From: Isosphaeraceae bacterium
GTDB lineage: Bacteria > Planctomycetota > Planctomycetia > Isosphaerales > Isosphaeraceae
Length of the DNA: 64,000 nucleotides
Assembly (NCBI GenBank): GCA_026004735.1
Contig: BPJS01000001.1
Span: 2,615,641 to 2,679,640 of the forward strand
Direction of reading: 5' to 3'
This document shows positions 1 through 8,417 of this stretch, piece after piece. Each line of letters begins with the position of its first letter. Position 1 is the stretch's first letter. The notes under the pieces are model-generated. The model was not told the DNA's origin. It did not search any database and saw nothing but the letters and a program-made list of their open reading frames with translations. The translations under genes were made by a program, and so were the position numbers.

Positions 1-219
1 GGCGGCGATGTCGAGTCCCCGCGAGGGGGTGTCGCGACCTTCGAGGGCGTCGGAGGCGAGAAACGAGACGTGGGCTTTCAGACTGCCCGGTTCGATCGTG
101 GCCAGGGCGGCGTCCCAGGCGGGCTTGGGGGGCGTCGATGGTTCGGGCGGCGCTTGCCCCCAGGCGAGCAAGCCGGCCAGAAGCAGGGGGAGCGACAGGG
201 TGAGCCGGATCGGTTGCAC
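1..219 (-). CDS. Secreted M28-type aminopeptidase, N-terminal fragment
   Basis: Only the first 73 codons are in the window; the gene runs off the left edge. Translation starts at a GTG (217-219) preceded by an AGGAGG ribosome site at 225-230. The product opens with a hydrophobic signal peptide (SLPLLLAGLLAWGQ), followed by the stretch LKAHVSFLASDALEGRDT. That stretch is typical of the region just ahead of the zinc-binding catalytic domain of bacterial M28-family (aminopeptidase/PA-domain) exopeptidases. Export to the periplasm or surface is likely. The metal ligands lie outside the window, so the family call rests on the N-terminal signature alone. It is divergent from nothing obvious; the next gene is on the same strand. 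Confidence 0.6.
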   Translation of the reverse strand, partial: MQPIRLTLSLPLLLAGLLAWGQAPPEPSTPPKPAWDAALATIEPGSLKAHVSFLASDALEGRDTPSRGLDIAA

Positions 220-405
220 GCGTGCCTCCTCGCCGCTAGGGGGCTCTCGAATGGATTTGAAGTTGGATCATACGCCGAGCGGTTGGCGGGTGTCAGGATG
301 GGCAGGGTTGATCGGAGTCGCGCGTCTGCGGGCGAGAGCGGGTGGCGCGACGGGATCACCGGGCGATGCGAGCCTGCTGGCCTGCGGAGAGCGGGTCGGC
401 ATTGC

Positions 406-1668
406 TCAGAGCTGAGGCAGCGGAAAGTCGGGGTCGTATTCGCGGGTAAGCAGAGCGTCGGCCTGGGGATCGTCATGAAACCGTTCGGCGGAGGGGTCGA
501 AGCGGAGCTTGCGTCCGAGGCGGTGGGCGATGTTGCCGATCAGGCAGAGGCGGGTTGAGAGGTGGCCGATTTCGATGTCGGCGTTGGGTTGGTTCCGGGT
601 GCGGACGCAGTCCAGGAAGTTGGCGACATGGGCGTGCTGGGGATCGGCGGCCGGGCCACCCGCCGGGTTGCCGTCTTCGACACGCCAGCCCTTGTCGTCG
701 ATGATCAGCGTGCCGTTGGTGCCATAGAACTGGACGCCGAAGGCAGCGCCTTCGAGGCCGTGGGCCGACCACATGCGGTGCTCGTACATGAGGGCGCACT
801 GGTCAAACTCCCAGGTCACGACCTGGGTGTCGGGGACTTCCTGGTCGTCGTCGAACACGAACTTGCCGCCGCCGGAGACGACGGCGCGGGGTGCGTCGAC
901 ACCGAGACCCCAGCGGGCCAGATCGACACCGTGAACCCCGTTGTTGCCAAGCTCGCCGGTGCCGTAGTCCCAGAACCAGTGCCAGCCGTAGTGGACGCGA
1001 TTGGCGTAGAACGGGCGGCGCGGAGCCGGCCCTTGCCAGAGATCCCAGTCAAGCTCCGGCGGAGGTTCGCTTGGCGCGGCGTGGCCGATCGGTTGGCGTT
1101 GTTGATGGATCCAGGTTCGAGCCATTGCGACGCGACCGATCTGACCGGAATGGAGGTAAGTAATCGCCTCGGCGATGTGGGCAGCGCTGCGGCGTTGGGT
1201 GCCGTGTTGAACAATGCGTTGATGGGCGCGGGCGGCTTCGACCATGCGCCGTCCCTCGACGACGTTGTGCGCCGCGGGCTTTTCGACGTAGACGTCCTTG
1301 CCGGCCTGGCAGGCCATGACGGTCATGGGACCGTGCCAGTGGTCGGGAGTCGCGATGGCCAGGGCATCGATCGAGGGATCGTCGAGCAGACGGCGGAAGT
1401 CCCGCTCGGTACGGGGCGATTTGCCCGTGGCGTCGGCGACGAGCTGGGCCGGACGCGGGAAGGTTCGGCTATCGACGTCGCAGATGGCGACGACCTCGGC
1501 GTTGTCCTGGGCCGCGAAGAGGCGCACGAGGTCAACACCCCGGCCGTGAATACCGACGACGGCCAGACGGACGCGATCGGCCACAGAAGCCGCCCGGGTC
1601 CGTCCGCTCCAGGCTAGGGCGGCGGTGCTGGCGGTCCCGATAAAGAATCGACGGGTTGGGCGACGCAT
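406..1668 (-). CDS. Tat-exported Gfo/Idh/MocA family oxidoreductase
   Basis: 420 aa. The N-terminus (RRPTRRFFIGTAS, then a hydrophobic stretch) is a twin-arginine signal, so the folded, cofactor-loaded protein is probably exported. Residues ~30-150 form a Rossmann NAD(P)-binding domain: AVVGIHGRGVDLVRLF, then AICDVDS, then the family motif EKPAAHNVVEGRRM, which carries the EKP lysine. The C-terminal half is of the planctomycete 'bacterial type' (WDLWQGPAPRRPF, HYGWHWFWDYGTGELGNNGVH). Exported members of this family are numerous in planctomycetes and are generally assumed to act on sugars or sugar derivatives. The substrate cannot be read from the sequence. The start is the first ATG of the frame and places the Tat signal at the extreme N-terminus. 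Confidence 0.85.
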   Translation of the reverse strand: MRRPTRRFFIGTASTAALAWSGRTRAASVADRVRLAVVGIHGRGVDLVRLFAAQDNAEVVAICDVDSRTFPRPAQLVADATGKSPRTERDFRRLLDDPSIDALAIATPDHWHGPMTVMACQAGKDVYVEKPAAHNVVEGRRMVEAARAHQRIVQHGTQRRSAAHIAEAITYLHSGQIGRVAMARTWIHQQRQPIGHAAPSEPPPELDWDLWQGPAPRRPFYANRVHYGWHWFWDYGTGELGNNGVHGVDLARWGLGVDAPRAVVSGGGKFVFDDDQEVPDTQVVTWEFDQCALMYEHRMWSAHGLEGAAFGVQFYGTNGTLIIDDKGWRVEDGNPAGGPAADPQHAHVANFLDCVRTRNQPNADIEIGHLSTRLCLIGNIAHRLGRKLRFDPSAERFHDDPQADALLTREYDPDFPLPQL

Positions 1669-1875
1669 GGCGAACAGTCTCCCGGGACGGTAGGTTCATT
1701 TCACGGGTTGGGAGTGGCGGGGGGCGAAGGAAGGGTGGGTGTTTTTCGATCAGGGAAGGATACTGCGGCGGCGGCCCGCCGGTGAGGTTCGGATGCTGCG
1801 TCGAAAATTTACTCTAGGCCGGATCGAGCCGGGTCACAATCCGCGTGCCCGGTGCGGGGCCGCCGGAAGCCGACG

Positions 1876-3267
1876 ATGAGGTGGTGCACGAATCGGGCGG
1901 TTGCACTTCTGGTAATCACGGGTGTTGGACTGCGGCTAGCTGCCTATCTGGCCCATCGCGGCTACTGGGCGGATGAATTCTCGCTGAGCGAGAATCTGGT
2001 CGGAGTGGCTCCGTTTGATTGGACGCCGTTGAAGAACACGCAACTGGCGCCGCCGCTTTACCTGATTCTGGAGCGGAGCCTGATCGGCTGGTGGGGCGAG
2101 TCCCGAATGGTGGCGCGGTTGCCGTCGTTGCTGGCGGGGATTGCATCGCTCGCCTTGATGCACCTACTGGCGGGGCAACTGCTGCGGCCGCGTGCGGCAC
2201 TGCTGGCCCTGGCGCTGCTGGCTCTGTCGGACGAGCAGATTTACTTTGCGACCGAGTTGAAGCCATACGCGATCGACGTGGCCGTGGCGCTGGCAATTGC
2301 CGTGATGGGCCTGAAAACACTGGCGAAGCCGCCGAGGCCGCTGGAGGCGGCTGGTCTGATTCTGGTGGGGGGATTGGCGATCGGGCTGTCATTCCCGGCG
2401 GTCTTAGCGCTGACGGCAGTGGCTGGGGCGGGGGTCGTCGATGCGGCGCGACGACGAGACCGAGCACGACTGGCTGGGTGGGTGGCGGCTGGTCTGGTCT
2501 GGGGACTTGGGGTAGCGGCCACGCGAGCGGCGGCGTTGCGGCTACTGGGCGGCCGCGAGGATCTCTGGCGATTCTGGGAATTCGCTTTCCCACCGGGGTT
2601 TGGGACGGACCCGGGCTGGGTGGTGCGCCGGGTTCTGTTTTTGTTTGTCAGCCCGCTGGACTGGCACGGTCCGCTGGATCCGCGATGGTCGGCGTTGCCG
2701 GCGATCGGATGTGCCGGGGTGGGCCTGGCGGTACTGGTTCGGTCCTGCCGGCTGGCCGCCCTTGTGCTGATCGGTCCGCTCGGGCTTGCCCTGATCGGGG
2801 CGGCGTTGCGGCTTTATCCGTTTCATAGTCGGACGGTCTTGTTCGTGGTGCCCGCGCTGTTGATCCTGGTCGCGGCGGGAGCCGATTGGATCATGGAGCG
2901 GCTGCCGACGGGGGGACGTTGGGTGCTGGCCTTGAGTTTGCTCGGCTACCCGATCGCCTTGGATCTGGGCGCTTTGATTGAGCCACGCCAACGGACCGGC
3001 CTCAATCCCTATGGGGATCGGCGTCCGGCGTGGATGGTCCCGGATCTTTTTGGCGGTGGTGTCCGGAACGGCACTGGCGAACACCGAACCGGTGGGCGAC
3101 AATCGCCTTCGGGAGAGCCGGGCGAAGGGCCGGGCATCGCTAAGGGGTCGCGATACGGAATGGCTGATGAGCGGGCTTGCCCGATCTCTGCTGGCCCTCT
3201 GGTTGCTGAGTCAGCCACCGGCGGTTTCGACGCGCCCGCCGGAGTTCGAGGTTGTCGTCGAACGTGA
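1876..3267 (+). CDS. GT39/GT83-like integral membrane glycosyltransferase
   Basis: 463 aa from the ATG at 1876; a GTG at 1852 would add eight residues. The first predicted membrane helix is followed by YWADEFSLSENL, the acidic Asp-Glu loop that serves as catalytic site in dolichyl-phosphate-mannose/arabinose type glycosyltransferases (PMT/GT39, GT83). Roughly nine further hydrophobic segments follow to residue ~385. Members of these families transfer a sugar from a polyprenyl-phosphate donor on the outer side of the cytoplasmic membrane. The last ~75 residues are hydrophilic, Gly/Arg-rich and unlike a membrane protein tail. They overlap the next gene by 101 bases, so the true C-terminus may be degenerate or frameshifted. 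Confidence 0.65.
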   Translation: MRWCTNRAVALLVITGVGLRLAAYLAHRGYWADEFSLSENLVGVAPFDWTPLKNTQLAPPLYLILERSLIGWWGESRMVARLPSLLAGIASLALMHLLAGQLLRPRAALLALALLALSDEQIYFATELKPYAIDVAVALAIAVMGLKTLAKPPRPLEAAGLILVGGLAIGLSFPAVLALTAVAGAGVVDAARRRDRARLAGWVAAGLVWGLGVAATRAAALRLLGGREDLWRFWEFAFPPGFGTDPGWVVRRVLFLFVSPLDWHGPLDPRWSALPAIGCAGVGLAVLVRSCRLAALVLIGPLGLALIGAALRLYPFHSRTVLFVVPALLILVAAGADWIMERLPTGGRWVLALSLLGYPIALDLGALIEPRQRTGLNPYGDRRPAWMVPDLFGGGVRNGTGEHRTGGRQSPSGEPGEGPGIAKGSRYGMADERACPISAGPLVAESATGGFDAPAGVRGCRRT

Positions 3268-5065
3268 TGTCGGAATTCGGGTGCGCGACGGGGTCCGCCT
3301 GGCGGCCGACGTCTACCGGCCCGCACGCGGGGGTCAGCCGATCCGCGGCCAGTTCCCCACGCTTCTGACACGTACGCCTTACGGCAAAGGCGACGGTGCG
3401 CTGGCCGAGGGCCATTACTTTGCGTCGCGCGGCTATGTGGTGGTGGCGAACGACACCCGCGGCCGCTACGGCTCGGAGGGGACTTGGCGGATGATGGTCG
3501 ACGATCCGGCCGATGGGTTTGACGTGGTGGCCTGGATCGTAGCGCAGGAGTGGTCGGACGGACATGTCGGCACGTTCGGGACAAGTTATGTGGGCGGGAC
3601 TCAGCACGCGTTGGCGACGGCCAATCCGCCGGGTCTGCGTGCGATGGTCCCGGTCGATGCTCTCTCCAACACGTTTGCGGGGGGGATGCGGCAGGGAGGA
3701 GCGTTTGAGCTGCGGTTCGCCAACTGGATCCATCAGATCGGCGCTCCGAATGCGCGGGCGGCGCTGGCCGATCCCGGGTTGCGTGCGGCGTTGCAGGAGA
3801 GCGGCCGGCGGATTCGGGAGCATCTGGACAGTCTGCCGCTCAGTCCGGGGACGTCGCCGCTCCGGGTGGTGCCTGAGTACGAGTCGTGGCTGGTCGATGC
3901 GCTGCGTAAGGGTCCCGAGGATCCGATGTGGCATGCCAAAGGAATGTCGGTGGTCGATCACCTGGAAGACTACGCCGATGTGCCGGTGCTCCACATCACG
4001 GGCTGGTACGACTCCTGGACGCGGTCCGTTGCGATGAACTACGAGGCGTTGTCGCGGACCAAGCGATCGCCGCAGCGGCTGATCATCGGCCCCTGGACGC
4101 ATGGCGGCCAGGGGTCGGCCGTTGCCGGAGAAGTCAGCTTTACGGACGATGCGGCGATCGATCTGAATGCCGTTCGGCTGCGTTGGTTCGACCGCTGGCT
4201 CCGCGGCGAGCCAAACGGAGTGGAGTCCGATCCTCCGGTCTTGTTGTACGTGATGGGTCACGGCGACGATCGCCGCGACGCGGAGGGCCGGCTTCGGCAC
4301 GGTGGAGTCTGGCGCGCCGAGCGGGAGTGGCCGCTTGCGCGAGCGGTGCCGACCATGCTGTATCTGGATGCCGAGGGGGCACTCAAGCAGACGCCGCCGA
4401 CAGCGGCCCAGTCCGCGACGACGTTTGCCTTCGATCCGCGCCGGCCGGTTCCGACAATCGGCGGCAATATCTCCTCGAATCAGGGTCTGATGACCAGCGG
4501 AGGCTACGACCAGCGCCCGCGTGAGGACACGCACGCGGCGAACAACCGTCTGCCGCTGTCCGAGCGTCCCGACGTGCTGGTCTTTCGGACGCCGCCGCTG
4601 GAAACGGATCTGGAAGTGACCGGGGTGGTCCGCGTCGAGTTGTACGTCAGCTCGACCGCACCGGACACGGACTTTACAGCCAAGCTGGTCGAGGAGATTC
4701 CGCCCAGTCCGGATGATCCGCTGGGGTTCGATCTGAATCTGGGCGATTCGATTCTTCGGCTTCGGTATCGCGAGGGGCTGGAGCGAGTAGCTCCGCCGTT
4801 GGCGCCGGGGCAGATCGTACCGATCGCGATCGAGCTTTATCCGACGTCGAACCGATTCAAAAAAGGGCACCGGTTGAGGATTGATATCTCGAGTTCGAAT
4901 TATCCCCGCTTCGACGTCAACCCGAATACAGGCGAGCCGCTCGGAACCAGCCGCCGCCCCAGGGTTGCCGAGAACACGGTCCACCATGATGCGGCCCACC
5001 CGTCGCGCATCGTCTTGCCGGTGATTTCCGCCCGGTCGCCGTCCCCTTGGGAGCCCACGCCATGA
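3167..5065 (+). CDS. CocE/NonD family secreted serine hydrolase (X-Pro dipeptidyl-peptidase-like)
   Basis: 632 aa from the ATG at 3167, chosen because it gives a clean signal peptide (MSGLARSLLALWLLSQPPAV); in-frame starts further upstream lie inside the preceding gene. The alpha/beta hydrolase core has the nucleophile in GTSYVGGTQ, the acid Asp in HITGWYDSW and the His in GPWTHGGQGS, giving a complete Ser-Asp-His triad. A cap domain lies between the Ser and the Asp. A C-terminal jelly-roll (PepX_C) begins near DLEVTGVVRVELYVSS. The family includes cocaine esterase, glutaryl-7-ACA acylase and X-Pro peptidases; the substrate here is unknown. The stop overlaps the start of the next gene as ATGA, implying co-translation. 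Confidence 0.9.
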   Translation: MSGLARSLLALWLLSQPPAVSTRPPEFEVVVERDVGIRVRDGVRLAADVYRPARGGQPIRGQFPTLLTRTPYGKGDGALAEGHYFASRGYVVVANDTRGRYGSEGTWRMMVDDPADGFDVVAWIVAQEWSDGHVGTFGTSYVGGTQHALATANPPGLRAMVPVDALSNTFAGGMRQGGAFELRFANWIHQIGAPNARAALADPGLRAALQESGRRIREHLDSLPLSPGTSPLRVVPEYESWLVDALRKGPEDPMWHAKGMSVVDHLEDYADVPVLHITGWYDSWTRSVAMNYEALSRTKRSPQRLIIGPWTHGGQGSAVAGEVSFTDDAAIDLNAVRLRWFDRWLRGEPNGVESDPPVLLYVMGHGDDRRDAEGRLRHGGVWRAEREWPLARAVPTMLYLDAEGALKQTPPTAAQSATTFAFDPRRPVPTIGGNISSNQGLMTSGGYDQRPREDTHAANNRLPLSERPDVLVFRTPPLETDLEVTGVVRVELYVSSTAPDTDFTAKLVEEIPPSPDDPLGFDLNLGDSILRLRYREGLERVAPPLAPGQIVPIAIELYPTSNRFKKGHRLRIDISSSNYPRFDVNPNTGEPLGTSRRPRVAENTVHHDAAHPSRIVLPVISARSPSPWEPTP

Positions 5066-5532
5066 TCCGGCTGCGTTGTGCCCACCTGGGACTGATCCTG
5101 ACCGCCGCGCTGAGTAGCCTGACGAAGGCCCAGGACGAGGCAACCCCGGTGAGCATTGACCCGAAGCGGCTGATCGGGACCTGGGAGGTCATGGCCGCGG
5201 AGGAAAGAGGTCAGCGCATTGAGGAAATGATGCTTCTGGACCAGGCCTTGATTTTCGAGGCGGATGGGTCCTACCGCGTTCTGGTGGGCCAGACGGCGAT
5301 CGAGTCGGGCCAATTTACGGTGGACGCAGCTTCCAACCTCGGATGGATCGACTTGCGGATCACCCGCGGCAAGGATGCGGGGAAGGTGCAACGCGGCTTG
5401 TTCCGCTTCGAAGGCAACCGCCTGCTGCTGACCTTCTACAGACCCGGTGTGGAGAGTCGGCCCAAAGATTTCGAAACCCGCCCCGAAACCGAACAATTCA
5501 CCTTCTGGCTTCGCCGCCGCCTGCCGAAGTGA
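5062..5532 (+). CDS. TIGR03067-like planctomycete secreted protein
   Basis: 156 aa from the ATG at 5062, which shares an ATGA overlap with the hydrolase stop; an in-frame ATG 15 bases upstream is less likely. A signal peptide (LILTAALSSLTKA) precedes a small beta-rich domain: LIGTWEVMAAEERGQ, then IFEADGSYRV, then GWIDLRITRG. This matches the layout of the TIGR03067 domain, common in planctomycetes: an opening 'L.GTW' strand followed by alternating strands ending in an Asp-rich turn. No catalytic residues are apparent. Co-expression with the CocE-like hydrolase suggests a shared extracytoplasmic setting. Function is unknown. Confidence 0.7.
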   Translation: MIRLRCAHLGLILTAALSSLTKAQDEATPVSIDPKRLIGTWEVMAAEERGQRIEEMMLLDQALIFEADGSYRVLVGQTAIESGQFTVDAASNLGWIDLRITRGKDAGKVQRGLFRFEGNRLLLTFYRPGVESRPKDFETRPETEQFTFWLRRRLPK

Positions 5533-5580
5533 GCGGTCGACGCCGGCCCAGCCTCCGTCGGCGACGGCGAGGAGATCGGC

Positions 5581-5610
5581 TTGACGAACGGAGGCACGCT
5601 GGGCTTTACT
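5581..5610 (+). promoter_or_regulatory. Candidate sigma-70 type promoter
   Basis: TTGACG (5581-5586), an 18-base spacer and TTTACT (5605-5610) lie 54 bases before the start at 5664. This is the best -35/-10 pair in the gap. It is inferred only from sequence; planctomycete promoter consensus is poorly defined. Confidence 0.35.
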
Positions 5611-5624
5611 TTACACGGCAAAGT
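5608..5624. promoter_or_regulatory. Inverted repeat ACTTT-N7-AAAGT, possible operator
   Basis: ACTTT (5608-5612) and AAAGT (5620-5624) form a symmetric site overlapping the end of the candidate -10 box. The second gene of this operon encodes a winged-helix regulator, so autoregulation through this site is plausible. The arms are only five bases and could be chance. Confidence 0.25.
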
Positions 5625-5663
5625 TGAGGAGGTTAGTCGGCTGATTACGCAGGGGGCTGGCGC

Positions 5664-6284
5664 ATGGGGGATGGGGAGCTTCGGGATGCGCTGGAGCAGA
5701 TTGCCGAGATCCGTCGGCAGATGGCGCGGACCGAGGTTTTTCGTGGCTTCCGGGCGGTTCCGGTGGCGTGTTCGGGTTTGTTGGCCTGGTCGGCGGGGGC
5801 GTTTCAGGCGGTGTCTCTGCCTGAGCCGACGGTCCAAGTGGGGCGTTATGTGACGTTGTGGGTCGGTGCGGCGGTCCTCAGCGCGGTGATCGCCGGTGGG
5901 TTCATGGTTGATCGGATCCGGCGCGGCGGGTCGAGCTGGACTCGGGAGACGACGCGGCTGGCCCTGGAGCAGTTCCTGCCGTGCGTGGTGGCTGGCGGGT
6001 TGCTGGCGATGCTGGCCTTGATGCAGCCGGAACTCGCGTGGTTGTTGCCGGGGTTGTGGCAGCTTCTGTTTGGTTTGGGGATCTTCGCGACCGGATTTCT
6101 CTTACCGACGGCGGTCCGGGGAGTGGCCGCCTGGTATGTGGCGACCGGCCTGATCTGCCTGAGCGTGGGCCGGGCCGAGGCGAGCCTGGCCCCGTGGACG
6201 ATGGCGGTGCCGTTCGGAGTGGGCCAGCTGATGGCCGCGGCCGTTTTGTACTGGACGCTCGAGCGTGAGGGAGGGCCGCGATGA
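5664..6284 (+). CDS. Conserved multi-pass membrane protein, function unknown
   Basis: 206 aa. After an N-terminal amphipathic segment (ELRDALEQIAEIRRQMART) there are about five to six hydrophobic helices: VACSGLLAWSAGAF, YVTLWVGAAVLSAVIAGG, FLPCVVAGGLLAMLALM, LWQLLFGLGIFATGFLL, YVATGLICLSVG and FGVGQLMAAAVLY. No transporter or enzyme motif is visible. A Shine-Dalgarno AGGGGG precedes the ATG. Its stop overlaps the start of the regulator gene (ATGA), so the pair forms one operon. Pairing of a small membrane protein with a one-component regulator suggests it is either the regulator's main target or senses alongside it; this is inference. Confidence 0.75.
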   Translation: MGDGELRDALEQIAEIRRQMARTEVFRGFRAVPVACSGLLAWSAGAFQAVSLPEPTVQVGRYVTLWVGAAVLSAVIAGGFMVDRIRRGGSSWTRETTRLALEQFLPCVVAGGLLAMLALMQPELAWLLPGLWQLLFGLGIFATGFLLPTAVRGVAAWYVATGLICLSVGRAEASLAPWTMAVPFGVGQLMAAAVLYWTLEREGGPR

Positions 6285-6700
6285 GCGACCGTCGCCGCCG
6301 GGAATCGATCCCGCTGGTCCGGAGCGAAACCGGTTCCGCGGGCCGCTTTGCCTACGAGGGGCTTGAGCGCTTGATCCACGAAAAGGCGCGGCTGAGCATC
6401 ATGACGTCGCTCTCGAGCCACCCCCGCGGACTGCTGTTCAATGAGCTCAAAGAACTCTGCGCCCTGACCGACGGCAACTTGAGCCGGCACTTGCACGTGC
6501 TCCGCGACGAGGGGCTGATCGAAATCTGGAAGAGCTTCCAGAACGGCCGCCCGCAGACGTTGATCCGTCTGACGGCCGCCGGCCGCGAGCGGTTTGTCCA
6601 ATACCTGGCGACACTCGAGCGCGTCGTTGCCGATGCGTTGACGGCCGCGCGCACGGCGCCGGCCCCCCCTGCCCCAGCGGAGGGATGGTCGCCGGCCTGA
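6281..6700 (+). CDS. Winged-helix (MarR/ArsR-type) transcriptional regulator
   Basis: 139 aa. A winged helix-turn-helix spans about residues 30-110: KARLSIMTSLSSHPRGLLFNEL, then the recognition helix region DGNLSRHLHVLRDEGLI, then the wing KSFQNGRPQTLIRLTAAGRE. This organisation matches the 'transcriptional regulator' domain PF13601/ArsR-like group, where helix 3 reads LTDGNLSRHL. No metal-binding cysteines are seen, so metal sensing is unlikely. GGGAGGG upstream is a strong ribosome site. It is translated directly after the membrane protein and may control the operon through the inverted repeat at 5608-5624. Confidence 0.85.
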   Translation: MSDRRRRESIPLVRSETGSAGRFAYEGLERLIHEKARLSIMTSLSSHPRGLLFNELKELCALTDGNLSRHLHVLRDEGLIEIWKSFQNGRPQTLIRLTAAGRERFVQYLATLERVVADALTAARTAPAPPAPAEGWSPA

Positions 6701-6827
6701 TTTCAGATCCAGCCGGTTGGGACGCCGGCCTGTTGCTCTTCACTCTGTACTACAAAGAACTTGCTCGAACAACGCTACCGTTTACGCAAGGTAGGCAAAA
6801 CACCGGGGTTGGGGAGGGTTTCGAATC

Positions 6828-7736
6828 ATGCGGGTGATCCGTGCCACCGCGATGGGGCTTTGTTTTGGGGTGCAGGACGCGCTGGAGATGGTTGAGTCGA
6901 TCGAGCGGCCGGAGCGGGTGACGATCTATGGCGAGCTGGTGCACAACGGGTTGGTGCAGGAACGGCTCAAGCGGTTAGGTTTTCGGCAAGCGGCCGAAGT
7001 GGGTCGGGAGCGGAGTCTGCCGGAGACGCCGATTGTGTTGATCACGGCTCATGGGGTCAGTGAAGCGGAACGGAGGCGTCTGGAGGCGGCGGGTCGGGAA
7101 GTGATCGACACGACCTGTCCGCTGGTGCGGCGTGCCCATCGGGCTGCCGTGGCACTTCAGGCTCAGGGGTACTTTGTCGTCATCATTGGCAAGCCGGATC
7201 ATGTGGAAGTGAGGGGCCTGACAGGTGATCTGACTCGGTATGCGGTGGTCGATCGGCCCGAGGCAGCACGGCCTTACGGTGCCGCTCGGATCGGGTTGGT
7301 CTGCCAGACCACAACACCGCCGCCACTGGTCCGGGCGATCGCGGAGGCCGTGACCGCCGCCAATCCGGATGCTCAGGAGATCCGGCTGGTGGACACGGTC
7401 TGCCGGCCAACCCGGGAGCGGCAGCAGGCCATGGACCAGCTCTTGGATCAGGTGGAGGCTGTGGTCGTGGTCGGTGGCCGCCATTCCAACAACACCCGGG
7501 CTTTGACCGAGCGCTGCCGTGCCCGGGGGGTGAGGGCTTGGCAGGTGGAGCGTGCCGAGGAGCTGGACCCAGCCTGGTTTGCGGGGATTGAGGTGGTGGG
7601 GCTGACAGCGGGCACGTCGACGCTCGACGTCACGATCGACGAGGTGGAGCGGGTGTTGCTGGCGATCGGAGCCGGGGACCGAAGCACAAAGCTCAGCGCT
7701 GAACGCGGCGATCGCGCCCCCGAACCGGTTTCCTAA
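6828..7736 (+). CDS. ispH: 4-hydroxy-3-methylbut-2-enyl diphosphate reductase (IspH/LytB)
   Basis: 302 aa, usual length. IspH is the last enzyme of the MEP pathway: it reduces HMBPP to IPP and DMAPP using a [4Fe-4S] cluster. The three cluster cysteines are present: C12 in GLCFGV, C97 in DTTCPLV and C192 in DTVCRPT. Other family landmarks are ELVHNG, ITAHGVS, the His-containing DHVEVRG loop (where most relatives read HPEV) and VGGRHSNNTRAL. A strong SD (GGGGAGGG) precedes the ATG. The gene converges on the cobalamin adenosyltransferase gene, with the two stop codons overlapping. The protein is cytoplasmic. Confidence 0.96.
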   Translation: MRVIRATAMGLCFGVQDALEMVESIERPERVTIYGELVHNGLVQERLKRLGFRQAAEVGRERSLPETPIVLITAHGVSEAERRRLEAAGREVIDTTCPLVRRAHRAAVALQAQGYFVVIIGKPDHVEVRGLTGDLTRYAVVDRPEAARPYGAARIGLVCQTTTPPPLVRAIAEAVTAANPDAQEIRLVDTVCRPTRERQQAMDQLLDQVEAVVVVGGRHSNNTRALTERCRARGVRAWQVERAEELDPAWFAGIEVVGLTAGTSTLDVTIDEVERVLLAIGAGDRSTKLSAERGDRAPEPVS

Positions 7737-8281
7737 AGGCCCCGCCAGGGGACATCGGCCACACCCATGTGTTTGTTAGCCGCACGGCCGAGGACAAAGA
7801 GGAAATCGCTGAGGCGGTTGAGGTAGACGATCGCGGCGTGGGGGACGTGCTCGCCCTCGATGTGTGAGAGGCGGATCACCCGGCGCTCGGCACGTCGGCA
7901 GATGGTCCGGGCGACGTGCAACTGGGCAGCGGCGTGCGTTCCACCTGGGAGGATGAAGCGGTCGAGCGGAGGCAGCTCAGCCTCGAGTGCGTCGATCGCC
8001 TCCTCGAGCCGGCGGATCTTGGCCGGCGTGATTGCTCCCTGGAACTTGCCCCGCGGATCGGGATCCGCCAGAGCCGCTCCCACCGAAAACAGATCATCCT
8101 GAACGGCTGCCAGCAACTGATCGTCGTCCGAGCGAAGGCCGAGCGAGCGGGCCAGCCCAATCGCCGCATTCAGCTCGTCAACCGTGCCGTAGGCCTCGAT
8201 CCGCGGGCAGTCCTTATCGACCCGGCCGGGTCCAAGAAGCCCGGTTTTGCCGTCGTCGCCAGTACGCGTGTAGATCTTCAA
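7733..8281 (-). CDS. Cob(I)alamin adenosyltransferase, PduO/MMAB type
   Basis: 182 aa. It transfers the adenosyl group of ATP to cob(I)alamin, producing adenosylcobalamin. The N-terminal ATP-binding motif is TRTGDDGKTGLLG, followed by RIEAYGTVDELNAAIG. The helical core ends with FILPGGTHAAAQLHVARTICRRAER split across two conserved segments (FILPGG, and ARTICRRAER with the catalytic Arg/Glu region). Length and motifs match the PduO family rather than CobA/BtuR. The stop codon overlaps that of ispH (convergent). A B12-binding radical SAM enzyme is encoded 20 kb away, though that class usually uses methylcobalamin. Confidence 0.93.
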   Translation of the reverse strand: MKIYTRTGDDGKTGLLGPGRVDKDCPRIEAYGTVDELNAAIGLARSLGLRSDDDQLLAAVQDDLFSVGAALADPDPRGKFQGAITPAKIRRLEEAIDALEAELPPLDRFILPGGTHAAAQLHVARTICRRAERRVIRLSHIEGEHVPHAAIVYLNRLSDFLFVLGRAANKHMGVADVPWRGL

Positions 8282-8417
8282 AGCGATGCGAACCTCACCA
8301 TCGGAGACACCGGGCGGGATGACGTGGTCCGATGTCCAAGCCTATACTAGACACCTGGTAAGGGCCCGGATAGGGTCGTTCCGTTGGCCCGATCGGTCGG
8401 CGATTCCGAGAAATTCC

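Noticed and set aside
562..1617. Plus-strand open frame opposite the Gfo/Idh/MocA gene
   Set aside because: Antisense shadow; no family resemblance, whereas the minus-strand product has clear NAD-binding motifs and a Tat signal.
3140..5143. Long minus-strand open frame (667 codons) opposite the CocE hydrolase
   Set aside because: Shadow frame caused by high GC; the plus-strand protein has a complete catalytic triad and signal, while the minus product has Arg/His-rich random composition.
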